The notes under the pieces were generated by a model. The model was not told where the DNA came from. It saw nothing but the letters and a program-made list of their open reading frames with translations, and ran no database searches. This document shows, piece after piece, positions 36,037-44,974 of a stretch of DNA of 64,000 bases. Origin of the DNA: Pseudomonas sp. FEN (GTDB lineage Bacteria > Pseudomonadota > Gammaproteobacteria > Pseudomonadales > Pseudomonadaceae); the NCBI RefSeq assembly GCF_904067045.1, contig NZ_CAJFDC010000012.1, positions 438,367 through 502,366 on the forward strand. Direction: 5' to 3'. A program made the translations under genes and the position numbers. Each line of letters begins with the position of its first letter. Within the stretch, counting starts at the first letter, position 1.

Positions 36037-38421
36037 CTACAGCAGTGGCGTTGAGCGAAGCGACGCGCTCAGAGGCACGGCAACCCAGGCCTCGAACGCC
36101 GCCGCGGTCAACGGCTGGCTGATCAGGTCCCCCTGGGCCGTATCGCAGTGCCAGCGCTCCAGCAAGCGCAGGCTGTGGGCGTATTCGACGCCCTCGGCAA
36201 CCACCTTCAGCCCCAGGTTGTGGCTCATCTCGATGGTCGAGCGGACGATCACCGCGTCCTCACTGGTTTCATCCAGGTCGCGGACGAAGGATTGGTCGAT
36301 CTTCAGCTCCTGCACGGGCAGGCGCTTGAGGTGAGCCAGCGACGAGTAACCGGTCCCGAAGTCATCCACCGACAAGCTGATGCCGCACTCGCGCAGCCGA
36401 TGCAAGACCTTCAAGGCCTGCTCAGGCTCGCGCATCACCGCACTTTCGGTAATCTCGAAAATCAATTGCTCGGCCGGCAGCCGGTGGGCCTGGAGCAACG
36501 CCAGGACACGGTCGACCAGGTCGGAACCGAGCAGATCGTCCGCGGATATATTCAATGACAATTGCAGGCACAGCCCCCGCTGGCTCCACTCCGACAACTG
36601 GCGTATGCCCTCCTCGACGACCCAGCGGGTCAGGGTCTGGATACTGCCGGTACGTTCGGCCAGGACGATGAACTCCGCTGGCGAGACCATGCCGAACTGC
36701 GGATGCTGCCAACGCAACAGGGCTTCGGCCTGATGCACGCGCCCCAGGCGGAGATCCAGCTTGGGTTGGTAATACAGCAGCAGCTCGCCATTGGCCGCGG
36801 CATGGCGCAGGTCACGGATCAGAGTGACCTGACGTCGGTGCGCCAGGTCGCGCCCCTGCTCGTAAACCTGGATACGGCCGGGGATCTGTTCGGCGTCTTT
36901 CATGGCGATGGCGGCGCGACTGAGTAACGCCTCCGCGGCCAGACCATCCCCCGGGAAGGCGGCAATCCCCATCCGGCAATCCAGGGCCACGTCATGCCCG
37001 CCAATCCGCCGGGGCTTGAGCAACAGTTGCTGGAGATTGTCCGCCGTGGCGACCGCACCGTCGCTGCTGGCATTCTGCAGCAACAACAGGAATTCGCCGC
37101 CGATCAGGTGCGCCACGGTATCGCCAGCACGCAGGGCCGCCAACAGCCGCTGGCCGACCTGCTGCAACACCTGGTCCACCGTATCGGGACCGCCGGCGTC
37201 GCCGATCGCCCGCAGATTGTCGATGGCCAGGCACACCAGGGCCACCGGCCGCCCGGCGCTGATCGCGCTGCCCAGGCGCTCCATGGCCAGCGCCCGGTTG
37301 GGCAGGCCGGTGAGTCCATCGTGCAAGGCATTGTGCGCCAGTTGTTGCTCACGCTCGGCGATGCCGCTTTGCATGGAATTGAAGGCCGTGGCCAACAGTC
37401 CCAGTTCGTCACTGCGCGGGAGCGCCAGCGGCGTCTGGTAATCGCCCTGGCCGATACGCTCCGCCGCCTGGGCCAGGGCCCGCACCGGCTGCGACACACT
37501 GCGCGCCAGCAACAAGGCACCGGCCAGGGACGCCAGGAGCGATACCAGAGCGATGAGCAGGATATTCTGGTCGAGCGGCGCGAACGCCTGCATCGCCGCA
37601 TCCAGAGGACTTTGCAACAGGGCGATGACCTGATTGTCGTTTTCGTCGGCACTGCCGGCCAGCATCAGCGTCTTGCTCAGGAAGCTGTGTTGCTCGTACT
37701 CGGTCAGTACCTGCGCATGTTCCGTGGCGTTGGCGAGCATCATCTGCTCAAGGCTGTGAGCCATGGCCGGCGGCTGGGTGCTCACCAGTTGCCCGGGGTG
37801 CTGGCGGTCCACGGTCAGGAACGACACTTCCAGATTGCTCAACGAACGCAGCTCGCGGGCAAACGCGCTGTCCATGGAAAACCCCATCACCACCCGGGCG
37901 ATCGGCAAGGGCGCCAGCACCGGTGCTTCCACCAGCAGATGCGGCTCGCCCTGCAAGGGCACGATCAGGGTCGATTGTTTGAGCCGCCGCGCCTCGCGCA
38001 GGGCCTGGTCGTAGCGGAATGGCGAACCGTCGGGCAAGTCGGCCAGGCTGCTGGCCAGGACCTTGCCATCCATGCTCAGGAGGATCATGTCACTGACGTT
38101 GATACGTTTGCCGTGATTGATCAGCACCGCGCGGATGGTTGCCGAATCGCCGCTGGCCACCGCATCGCGAAAGCCGAGATCCGCCGCCAGCAGTTGCACG
38201 CCATCGCTCAGGCGCCGGCCCTGGATGTCCAGCAAGCGCTCGAACATCCGGGTACCGAGCTGCAATTGCTCGCTGGCCTGGCTGCGGATCGCACTGTTGG
38301 TGGCCGCCTTGACGCTGAAATACAGCGCACCGATCACCACCAGCAATAGCAGGATCAGGACACAGGCGACCCGCGCCTGAAAGCTGCTTCGCAATTTCAC
38401 GGACAGTTTTATCGAAGACAT
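36037..38421 (-). CDS. Cache-HAMP-degenerate GGDEF-EAL membrane phosphodiesterase
   Basis: A 794-residue inner-membrane protein. It has an N-terminal membrane segment (VACVLILLLLVVIGALYFSV), a periplasmic sensor region of about 240 residues, a second membrane segment (LLIALVSLLASLAGALLLA) and HAMP. The GGDEF domain signature is broken (HLIGGEFLLLL), so cyclase activity is unlikely. The EAL domain is intact (QAEALLRWQHP, FEITES, VDDFGTGYSS, LKIDQSFV, VVAEGVEY). It should degrade c-di-GMP in response to a periplasmic signal. I chose the ATG at 38421; the frame is open further upstream to 38490 without hydrophobic or conserved sequence. Transcribed alone. Confidence 0.9.
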   Translation of the reverse strand: MSSIKLSVKLRSSFQARVACVLILLLLVVIGALYFSVKAATNSAIRSQASEQLQLGTRMFERLLDIQGRRLSDGVQLLAADLGFRDAVASGDSATIRAVLINHGKRINVSDMILLSMDGKVLASSLADLPDGSPFRYDQALREARRLKQSTLIVPLQGEPHLLVEAPVLAPLPIARVVMGFSMDSAFARELRSLSNLEVSFLTVDRQHPGQLVSTQPPAMAHSLEQMMLANATEHAQVLTEYEQHSFLSKTLMLAGSADENDNQVIALLQSPLDAAMQAFAPLDQNILLIALVSLLASLAGALLLARSVSQPVRALAQAAERIGQGDYQTPLALPRSDELGLLATAFNSMQSGIAEREQQLAHNALHDGLTGLPNRALAMERLGSAISAGRPVALVCLAIDNLRAIGDAGGPDTVDQVLQQVGQRLLAALRAGDTVAHLIGGEFLLLLQNASSDGAVATADNLQQLLLKPRRIGGHDVALDCRMGIAAFPGDGLAAEALLSRAAIAMKDAEQIPGRIQVYEQGRDLAHRRQVTLIRDLRHAAANGELLLYYQPKLDLRLGRVHQAEALLRWQHPQFGMVSPAEFIVLAERTGSIQTLTRWVVEEGIRQLSEWSQRGLCLQLSLNISADDLLGSDLVDRVLALLQAHRLPAEQLIFEITESAVMREPEQALKVLHRLRECGISLSVDDFGTGYSSLAHLKRLPVQELKIDQSFVRDLDETSEDAVIVRSTIEMSHNLGLKVVAEGVEYAHSLRLLERWHCDTAQGDLISQPLTAAAFEAWVAVPLSASLRSTPLL

Positions 38422-38646
38422 CGCCGAAAGCACTCGCAGCCGGCGCCGTCGGTTCGTCCGGCGACAGTGATGGGATGGACCATGCAGCAACTACTCATAG
38501 GTTCATGAACGTGAGAGCCGACCTTGGCATGAAAGGGTTCTGCAGGTGTCGATCCGCGGGTATCGCAGAGAAGACTACGCCGCATTCAAGGCAAATGGCC
38601 ACTATTTTGACAAAGCCGACCAACCAGCGCTTGCCAGCAAAACTTC

Positions 38647-38666
38647 TATATAAAAACATTTATATA
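38647..38666. promoter_or_regulatory. AT-rich palindrome upstream of lon
   Basis: TATATAAA and TTTATATA form a perfect 8-bp dyad with the spacer AACA, about 115 bases before the Lon start, in the otherwise featureless 358-base gap 38422-38779. It may be a regulator site or part of the promoter. Confidence 0.5.
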
Positions 38667-38779
38667 CAACGTTAATGGATGAACTATTGAGCGACTTTCA
38701 CAAAGCTATACCCCCTGCCCATTGAAACCACCAGCGGCTCGCCCCATCTAATTGGCATACATCACTGTGCAGGTGCCTC

Positions 38780-41212
38780 ATGAGCGAGCAGCAGGAATTC
38801 CCTGAACATCCGACCCTACAGGCCGACACCGAACACACCGTTGACGATGCCCCCGCCACAAGCGCCGCCGGCAAAGGCTTGGCGCTGCCTGGGCAGAATC
38901 TGCCGGACAAGGTCTATATCATTCCGATTCACAACCGCCCGTTCTTCCCGGCCCAGGTGCTGCCGGTGATCGTCAATGAAGAACCCTGGGCCGAAACCCT
39001 GGAACTGGTGAGCAAGTCCGATCACCACTGCCTGGCGTTGTTCTTCATGGACACACCCAGCGAAGACACCCGCCATTTCGACACCCAGGCCCTGCCCGAG
39101 TATGGCACCCTGGTGAAGGTCCACCATGCCAGTCGCGAAGCTGGCAAACTGCAATTTGTCGCCCAGGGCCTGACCCGGGTGCGCATTCGCACCTGGCTCA
39201 AGCACCATCGCCCCCCCTACCTGGTGGAGGTCGAATACCCGCACCAGCCGAGCGAGCCGACCGACGAGGTCAAGGCCTACGGCATGGCCCTGATCAATGC
39301 GATCAAGGAGTTGTTGCCGCTCAATCCGCTGTACAGCGAAGAGCTGAAGAATTATCTCAACCGCTTCAGTCCCAACGATCCATCGCCGCTGACCGATTTC
39401 GCCGCCGCCCTGACCTCGGCGACCGGCAACGAGCTGCAGGAAGTACTCGACTGCGTGCCGATGCTCAAGCGCATGGAAAAAGTCCTGCCGATGCTGCGCA
39501 AGGAAGTCGAAGTCGCGCGGCTGCAAAAGGAAATCTCCGCCGAGGTGAACCGCAAGATCGGCGAGCATCAGCGCGAGTTCTTCCTCAAGGAACAGCTCAA
39601 GGTCATCCAGCAGGAGCTGGGGCTGACCAAGGACGACCGCAGCGCCGATGTCGAACAGTTCGAACAGCGCTTGCAGGACAAGGTCCTGCCGGCTCAAGCA
39701 CAAAAGCGTATCAGCGAGGAAATGAACAAACTGTCGATCCTCGAGACCGGTTCGCCGGAATACGCTGTCACCCGCAACTACCTGGAATGGGCCACCGCCC
39801 TGCCCTGGGGGGTGTATGGCGAGGACAAGCTCGACCTCAAGCATGCGCGCAAGGTGCTCGACCAGCATCATGCCGGCCTGGATGACATCAAGGCGCGGAT
39901 TCTCGAATTCCTCGCGGTCGGCGCCTACAAGGGTGAGATCAGCGGTTCCATCGTCCTGTTGGTGGGACCACCGGGGGTGGGCAAGACCAGCGTCGGCAAA
40001 TCCATCGCCGAATCCCTTGGGCGACCGTTCTATCGTTTCAGCGTCGGCGGCATGCGCGACGAGGCCGAGATCAAGGGCCACCGTCGCACCTACATCGGCG
40101 CCCAGCCGGGCAAGCTGGTGCAGGCGTTGAAAGAGGTCGAGGTGATGAACCCGGTGATCATGCTCGACGAGATCGACAAGATGGGTCAGAGCTACCAGGG
40201 CGACCCGGCGTCGGCGCTGCTGGAAACCCTCGACCCGGAACAGAACGTGGATTTCCTCGACCACTACCTGGACCTGCGCCTGGATCTGTCCAAGGTGCTG
40301 TTCATCTGCACCGCCAACACCCTGGACTCGATCCCCGGGCCCTTGTTGGACCGGATGGAAGTAATCCGCCTGTCGGGCTATATCACCGAGGAAAAGCTCG
40401 CCATCGCCAAGCGCCACCTGTGGCCCAAGCAGTTGGAAAAGGCCGGCGTCAACAAAAACCGCCTGAGCATCAGCGACGGAGCCTTGCGCGCGGTGATCGA
40501 CGGTTACGCCCGGGAAGCCGGGGTGCGTCAGTTGGAGAAGCAACTGGGCAAACTGGTGCGCAAGGCCGTGGTCAAGTTGCTGGATGCTCCGGACACGGCG
40601 ATCAAGATCGGCAACAAGGATCTCGAAGCCTCGCTGGGCATGCCGGTATTCCGCAACGAGCAGGTACTGTCCGGGGTCGGCGTGATCACCGGCCTGGCCT
40701 GGACCAGCATGGGCGGCGCCACCTTGCCGATCGAAGCGACACGTATCCACACGCTCAACCGTGGCTTCAAACTCACTGGGCAGTTGGGTGAGGTGATGAA
40801 GGAGTCGGCGGAGATTGCCTATAGCTATGTCAGCTCGCACCTCAAGCAGTTTGGCGGCGATCCGGAGTTCTTCGACAAGGCTTTCGTGCACCTGCATGTA
40901 CCGGAAGGCGCCACACCGAAAGACGGCCCGAGCGCCGGGGTGACCATGGCCAGCGCGCTGCTGTCCCTGGCGCGCAACCAGCCGCCGAAAAAAGGCGTGG
41001 CGATGACCGGCGAACTGACGTTGACCGGGCATGTGTTGCCGATTGGCGGGGTGCGGGAAAAGGTCATTGCGGCGCGGCGGCAGAAGCTCTTCGAACTGAT
41101 CCTGCCGGACGCCAACCGTGGGCATTTCGAGGAGTTGCCGGATTACCTGAAGGAAGGCATCACGGTGCACTTCGCCAAGCGTTTCTCGGATGTGGCGAAG
41201 ATCTTGTTCTAA
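38780..41212 (+). CDS. Second Lon-type ATP-dependent protease (AsrA-like)
   Basis: An 810-residue Lon protease: N-terminal substrate domain (YIIPIHNRPFFPAQVLPV), coiled-coil region, AAA+ ATPase with Walker A GPPGVGKTS and Walker B VIMLDEIDK, and a C-terminal serine-lysine protease domain with the catalytic serine in PKDGPSAGVTM and lysine in GGVREKVIAARR. The neighbouring inhibitor and YhhN genes match the P. aeruginosa asrA locus as I remember it, so this is the stress-related second Lon, not the main housekeeping lon. AGGTG precedes the ATG. The N-terminal about 35 residues are polar and not part of the fold. Confidence 0.95.
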   Translation: MSEQQEFPEHPTLQADTEHTVDDAPATSAAGKGLALPGQNLPDKVYIIPIHNRPFFPAQVLPVIVNEEPWAETLELVSKSDHHCLALFFMDTPSEDTRHFDTQALPEYGTLVKVHHASREAGKLQFVAQGLTRVRIRTWLKHHRPPYLVEVEYPHQPSEPTDEVKAYGMALINAIKELLPLNPLYSEELKNYLNRFSPNDPSPLTDFAAALTSATGNELQEVLDCVPMLKRMEKVLPMLRKEVEVARLQKEISAEVNRKIGEHQREFFLKEQLKVIQQELGLTKDDRSADVEQFEQRLQDKVLPAQAQKRISEEMNKLSILETGSPEYAVTRNYLEWATALPWGVYGEDKLDLKHARKVLDQHHAGLDDIKARILEFLAVGAYKGEISGSIVLLVGPPGVGKTSVGKSIAESLGRPFYRFSVGGMRDEAEIKGHRRTYIGAQPGKLVQALKEVEVMNPVIMLDEIDKMGQSYQGDPASALLETLDPEQNVDFLDHYLDLRLDLSKVLFICTANTLDSIPGPLLDRMEVIRLSGYITEEKLAIAKRHLWPKQLEKAGVNKNRLSISDGALRAVIDGYAREAGVRQLEKQLGKLVRKAVVKLLDAPDTAIKIGNKDLEASLGMPVFRNEQVLSGVGVITGLAWTSMGGATLPIEATRIHTLNRGFKLTGQLGEVMKESAEIAYSYVSSHLKQFGGDPEFFDKAFVHLHVPEGATPKDGPSAGVTMASALLSLARNQPPKKGVAMTGELTLTGHVLPIGGVREKVIAARRQKLFELILPDANRGHFEELPDYLKEGITVHFAKRFSDVAKILF

Positions 41213-41242
41213 GCAGCAGGCATCTGGCTTGCCGGCGAGTTT

Positions 41243-41418
41243 TTTGGCGGCCTCACGGGCCTCTTCGCGAGCAAGCTCTGCTCCTACAGGATGATGTCGT
41301 GCGCGGATGTCGTGTTCGACAGTGAACTGCAGGAGCAGGGCTCGTCGGATCGCCGCACCGCCGCGAAGCTTTTGGCGGCCTCACGGGCCTCTTCGCGAGC
41401 AAGCTCGCTCCTACAGGA
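41243..41418. repeat. Tandem REP elements after lon
   Basis: A REP unit at 41243-41291 (TTTGGCGGCCTCACGGGCCT, then CTTCGCGAGCAAGCTC and CTCCTACAGGA) recurs almost unchanged at 41371-41418. Between them is an inverted fragment (GCAGGAGCAGGGCTCG). This fills most of the gap between lon and the inhibitor gene. Confidence 0.8.
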
Positions 41419-41504
41419 GCCTATTCAGTCTTGATTCACAGGCATTGGTGCAAGTTCGGCTCCACAGGTTATGCTCGGTCATCGTTGTAATGATTGGAGA
41501 CACT

Positions 41505-41897
41505 ATGACCCCGACTCGCCTGCTGCTGCCGTTAAGCCTTGCACTGCTCGCCGCCTGTGCCCAGCAACCGCGCCAGAACGTGACGCTGGATAAACAAAGT
41601 GACTGCCCGATGCAACTCAAGACCGGGCAAACCATGATCCTCAGCCTGCCCAGCAACCCCACCACCGGCTATCGCTGGGCCATCCAGGATTCGGCGGGCG
41701 GAGTGCTGAAAAGCCTTGGGCCGGAGGTCTACCATAATCCGGACGACAGCGGCCTGGTGGGCAGCGGAGGCCAATCGAGCTGGCGCTTCCAGGCCTTTGC
41801 CGCCGGCACCGGGCGCTTGCGCCTGACCTACCAGCAACCCTGGGAACCGGAAGCGGAGCCGGCCCAAAGCTTCGACTGCCCGATCACGGTGAACTGA
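41505..41897 (+). CDS. Chagasin-type cysteine peptidase inhibitor, lipoprotein
   Basis: A 130-residue lipoprotein with a lipobox (LALLAAC, lipidated Cys at residue 18) and the chagasin/ICP (I42) domain. The signature loop NPTTGYRW is present, and later motifs SGLVGSGGQSSW and WEPE fit the family. It would sit in the envelope and block papain-like cysteine peptidases. I chose the ATG at 41505 because GGAG lies five bases upstream and the signal peptide begins there. It follows lon across a REP region and precedes yhhN by one base. Confidence 0.93.
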   Translation: MTPTRLLLPLSLALLAACAQQPRQNVTLDKQSDCPMQLKTGQTMILSLPSNPTTGYRWAIQDSAGGVLKSLGPEVYHNPDDSGLVGSGGQSSWRFQAFAAGTGRLRLTYQQPWEPEAEPAQSFDCPITVN

Positions 41898-41898
41898 C

Positions 41899-42534
41899 AT
41901 GCCCTGGCTGATCCTCGCCCTGATGGGCGCCGCCGCGTTCCTCTACGGGGTCAGCATCGAGTCGCCACTGCTGTGTCTGCTGACCAAACCGGTGCCGGTG
42001 CTGGCCCTGCTCGGCTGGTTGCACGATGCACCGGTGGGTGACTATCGCCGCTGGATCGGCCTGGGCCTGATCTTTTCCCTGCTGGGAGATGTACTGCTGG
42101 CCTGGCCGGGGGATCTGTTCGTGTTCGGCTTGGCGGCATTCCTGGTCGCGCACCTGGCTTATCTCAAGGCCTATTTGAGCGACTGTCGGCGGCTGGCGCC
42201 CCTGCCCTTGCTGCTGGCCCTGCTGATCGGCGCCGGGTTGCTCGGCATTCTGATGTCCAAGGGCCTGGGCGACCTGCTGATCCCGGTCACGATTTATGCA
42301 TTGGCCATCAGCGCCATGCTCTGGCGCGCCCTGGCCCGCCTGGGCACCGACGTGCCCAGGCGCTCCGCCCTGTTGGCGGCCGCTGGCGCACTGAGCTTCG
42401 TCTTCTCCGACAGCCTGATCGGCATTGATCGCTTCGTGGTCAAGTTCGCCGCCGCGCCGCACCTGATCATTATTGCCTACTGGCTGGGACAGTGGGGCAT
42501 TGCGGCCTCTGCCTTCAGCCAAAAGCCGCGCTGA
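41899..42534 (+). CDS. YhhN-family membrane protein (lysoplasmalogenase-like)
   Basis: A 211-residue integral membrane protein with about eight hydrophobic segments. Family motifs are LLCLLTKPVPVLALL, GLIFSLLGDVLLAW and GALSFVFSDSLIGIDRF, including the acidic residues thought to be catalytic in lysoplasmalogenases. The start directly follows the inhibitor stop, so the two are cotranscribed. The actual substrate in this bacterium is unproven. Confidence 0.9.
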   Translation: MPWLILALMGAAAFLYGVSIESPLLCLLTKPVPVLALLGWLHDAPVGDYRRWIGLGLIFSLLGDVLLAWPGDLFVFGLAAFLVAHLAYLKAYLSDCRRLAPLPLLLALLIGAGLLGILMSKGLGDLLIPVTIYALAISAMLWRALARLGTDVPRRSALLAAAGALSFVFSDSLIGIDRFVVKFAAAPHLIIIAYWLGQWGIAASAFSQKPR

Positions 42535-42562
42535 GCGGGCCATTTGCTGTCTAGCACGGGCT

Positions 42563-42581
42563 TGTGGCGAGCGGGCTTGTC
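42563..42581. repeat. Inverted repeat flanking cmoAB, left copy
   Basis: TGTGGCGAGCGGGCTTGTC is the perfect reverse complement of 44432-44450. It belongs to a different REP-like family from the CTCCTACAGG type and lies before cmoA. Confidence 0.75.
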
Positions 42582-42724
42582 GGGACGCCACAGGACCGCA
42601 CCCGGCTTTAAATTTCCTTAGCTGAATGGCAGTACAGTTGGCTTGGCGTTTTATCCGACAAAGCGCGCATCGCGACGCCAACTTGGCTAAAATGCCGGCC
42701 TTTTCAGTATCCGCCGGAACCGTC

Positions 42725-43468
42725 GTGAGCAAAGAACCCGATCGCCTTTTCGCCCAACCCCTGGCCCAGGTGCCGGACTTCGTCTTCAACGAAGACGTGG
42801 TGCGGGTCTTCCCGGACATGATCAAGCGCTCGGTGCCCGGCTACCCGACCATTGTCGAGAACCTCGGCGTGCTGGCCGCACAGTTCGCCCAGCCGCACAG
42901 CGTGCTCTACGACCTCGGCAGTTCCCTCGGCGCGGTGACCCAAGCCCTGCGCCGCCACGTGCGCAGCGATGGTTGCAAGGTCATCGCGGTGGATAACTCC
43001 GCGGCCATGGTCGAACGCTGCCGCCAATACCTCAACGGCCAGGACTCGATGTTCCAGGAGCTGCTGCCGGTGGAGGTGATCGAGGGCGATATCCTCGCCC
43101 TGGAATTCCAGCCAGCCTCGGTGGTGGCGCTGAACTTCACCCTGCAATTCATCGCCCCCGAACAACGCCTGGCCCTGCTCGGGCGCATCCGCCAGGCCTT
43201 GTTGCCCGGCGGCGCGCTGATCCTCTCGGAGAAACTGCGCTTCAATGACGGCGAAGAACAGGCGCTGCTCAGCGACCTGCACGTCGCCTTCAAACGCGCC
43301 AATGGCTACAGCGAACTGGAAATCGCCCAGAAGCGCAGCGCCATCGAAAACGTAATGAAACCCGATAGCCTCGAAGAACACCGCGAACGCCTGCTGGCGG
43401 CGGGTTTCTCGAAAGTCGTGCCGTGGTTCCAATGCCTTAATTTTGCCTCGTTGATTGCCCTGCCATGA
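42725..43468 (+). CDS. cmoA: tRNA carboxy-SAM synthase CmoA
   Basis: A 247-residue SAM-dependent enzyme, the same length as E. coli CmoA. It makes carboxy-S-adenosylmethionine from SAM and prephenate for wobble uridine modification. Visible family features are [21 protein letters not shown], the SAM loop [12 protein letters not shown], and NFTLQFI. I chose the GTG at 42725 because the conserved N-terminus begins there ([11 protein letters not shown]); the longer frame upstream is not conserved. It overlaps cmoB by 4 bases (ATGA). Confidence 0.95.
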   Translation: MSKEPDRLFAQPLAQVPDFVFNEDVVRVFPDMIKRSVPGYPTIVENLGVLAAQFAQPHSVLYDLGSSLGAVTQALRRHVRSDGCKVIAVDNSAAMVERCRQYLNGQDSMFQELLPVEVIEGDILALEFQPASVVALNFTLQFIAPEQRLALLGRIRQALLPGGALILSEKLRFNDGEEQALLSDLHVAFKRANGYSELEIAQKRSAIENVMKPDSLEEHRERLLAAGFSKVVPWFQCLNFASLIALP

Positions 43469-44421
43469 TTGATCTGTCCCCCCTCGCCCGCCGTCTGGCG
43501 CACACCCCGCTGGCTGAATGGGCCGCAAGCCTGCAAACGCAACTCGATGCCAGGATGGAAAAAGGTCACGGTGACCTGGAGCGCTGGCAGAGTGCGCTCG
43601 ATGCCCTGCCGAAGATCCAGCCGACACAGGTCGATCTGCTGAACGGCCTGACCCTGGACAGCGATTGCGACGACGCCACCCGCGCCCAGATGCACACCGC
43701 GCTGATCGGTTTGTGCCCATGGCGCAAAGGCCCGTTCGACCTGTTCGGCGTGCATGTCGACACCGAATGGCGCTCGGACTGGAAATGGTCGCGGGTCGCC
43801 CCGCACCTCGACCTCAAGGGCAAGCGCATTCTCGATGTCGGCTGCGGCAACGGCTATTACATGTGGCGCATGCTCGGCGCCGGCGCGGACACGGTGATCG
43901 GCGTCGATCCGAACTGGCTGTTCTTCTGTCAATTCCAGGCGGTACAGCGCTACTTGTCAGAGCCGTCGGCCTGGCACCTGCCGTTCCCCTTCGAGGACCT
44001 GCCAGCCAATCTGGAAGGCTTCGACACGGTGTTTTCCATGGGCGTGTTCTACCATCGGCGCTCGCCCATCGAGCATTTGCTGGCGCTCAAGGACTGTCTG
44101 GTCAAGGGCGGCGAACTGGTGCTGGAAACCCTGGTGGTGGAAGGCGACGCGAATCAGGTGCTGGTGCCGGAGGACCGTTATGCACAGATGCGCAATGTCT
44201 GGTTCCTGCCATCGGTGCCGGCGCTGGAGCGCTGGTTGCGGCGTGCCGGGTTCAGCGATGTGCGCTGTGTCGATGTGAGCGTGACCACGGTGCAGGAACA
44301 GCGCGGGACCGAGTGGATGAAATACCAGTCGCTGAGCGACTTCCTCGACCCCGAGGATCACAGCAAGACCATCGAAGGGCTGCCGGCGCCGATGCGGGCG
44401 GTGATGGTCGCCCGTAAGTAG
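43465..44421 (+). CDS. cmoB: tRNA U34 carboxymethyltransferase CmoB
   Basis: A 318-residue protein that transfers the carboxymethyl group from CmoA product to 5-hydroxyuridine-34 of tRNAs. Family motifs are [20 protein letters not shown], the SAM-binding loop [11 protein letters not shown], and [12 protein letters not shown]. It starts inside the cmoA stop and the two genes form a complete pathway step pair. Confidence 0.96.
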   Translation: MIDLSPLARRLAHTPLAEWAASLQTQLDARMEKGHGDLERWQSALDALPKIQPTQVDLLNGLTLDSDCDDATRAQMHTALIGLCPWRKGPFDLFGVHVDTEWRSDWKWSRVAPHLDLKGKRILDVGCGNGYYMWRMLGAGADTVIGVDPNWLFFCQFQAVQRYLSEPSAWHLPFPFEDLPANLEGFDTVFSMGVFYHRRSPIEHLLALKDCLVKGGELVLETLVVEGDANQVLVPEDRYAQMRNVWFLPSVPALERWLRRAGFSDVRCVDVSVTTVQEQRGTEWMKYQSLSDFLDPEDHSKTIEGLPAPMRAVMVARK

Positions 44422-44431
44422 GCGCACACCT

Positions 44432-44450
44432 GACAAGCCCGCTCGCCACA
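44432..44450. repeat. Inverted repeat flanking cmoAB, right copy
   Basis: GACAAGCCCGCTCGCCACA, 11 bases past the cmoB stop, is the exact reverse complement of 42563-42581 and so brackets cmoA-cmoB. Confidence 0.75.
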
Positions 44451-44482
44451 CATCCCAGTTCCGCACATAAGTCCGTTCTGGC

Positions 44483-44974
44483 TTAAGGTCTAGCCCGGCG
44501 GGCCTTGAAGAACTCGCTGAGGATCGCCCCGCACTCCTCGGCCAGGACCCCGCCTTCGAACAACACCCGGTGATTCAGAAACTCCTGGGTAAAGAACTGC
44601 CCCTGGCTCTGCACGATCCCGGCCTTGGGCTCCAGCGCGCCATAGACCACCCGCGCGATCCGCGAATGCACGATCAACCCGGCGCACATGCTGCACGGCT
44701 CCAGGGTCACGTACAGCGTACTGCCCGGCAGCCGATAGTTATCGACGGCCTGGGCGGCGGCACGAATGGCGACCATCTCGGCATGCGCGCTCGGATCGCT
44801 GCCACTGATCGGGCAATTGAAACCCCGCCCGATGATCTCGCCATCCTGCACCAGCACCGCGCCCACCGGCACCTCGCCCAACAGCGCGCCTTGAGCGGCC
44901 AGCGCCAGGGCTTCACGCATGAAGTCCTGGTCGCGACTGCGGTCGATGATCGGCGCGGGCCGTATCTGGCGCAT
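44483..44974 (-). CDS. tadA: tRNA adenosine(34) deaminase TadA
   Basis: A 163-residue zinc deaminase that converts A34 to inosine in tRNA-Arg. It has the catalytic motif SAHAEMVAI with zinc ligand His and proton-shuttle Glu, then the zinc cysteines in EPCSMCAG, and the C-terminal FFTQEFLNHRVLFEGG typical of TadA. I chose the ATG at 44974, which overlaps the stop of the multicopper oxidase gene. Confidence 0.95.
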   Translation of the reverse strand: MRQIRPAPIIDRSRDQDFMREALALAAQGALLGEVPVGAVLVQDGEIIGRGFNCPISGSDPSAHAEMVAIRAAAQAVDNYRLPGSTLYVTLEPCSMCAGLIVHSRIARVVYGALEPKAGIVQSQGQFFTQEFLNHRVLFEGGVLAEECGAILSEFFKARRARP

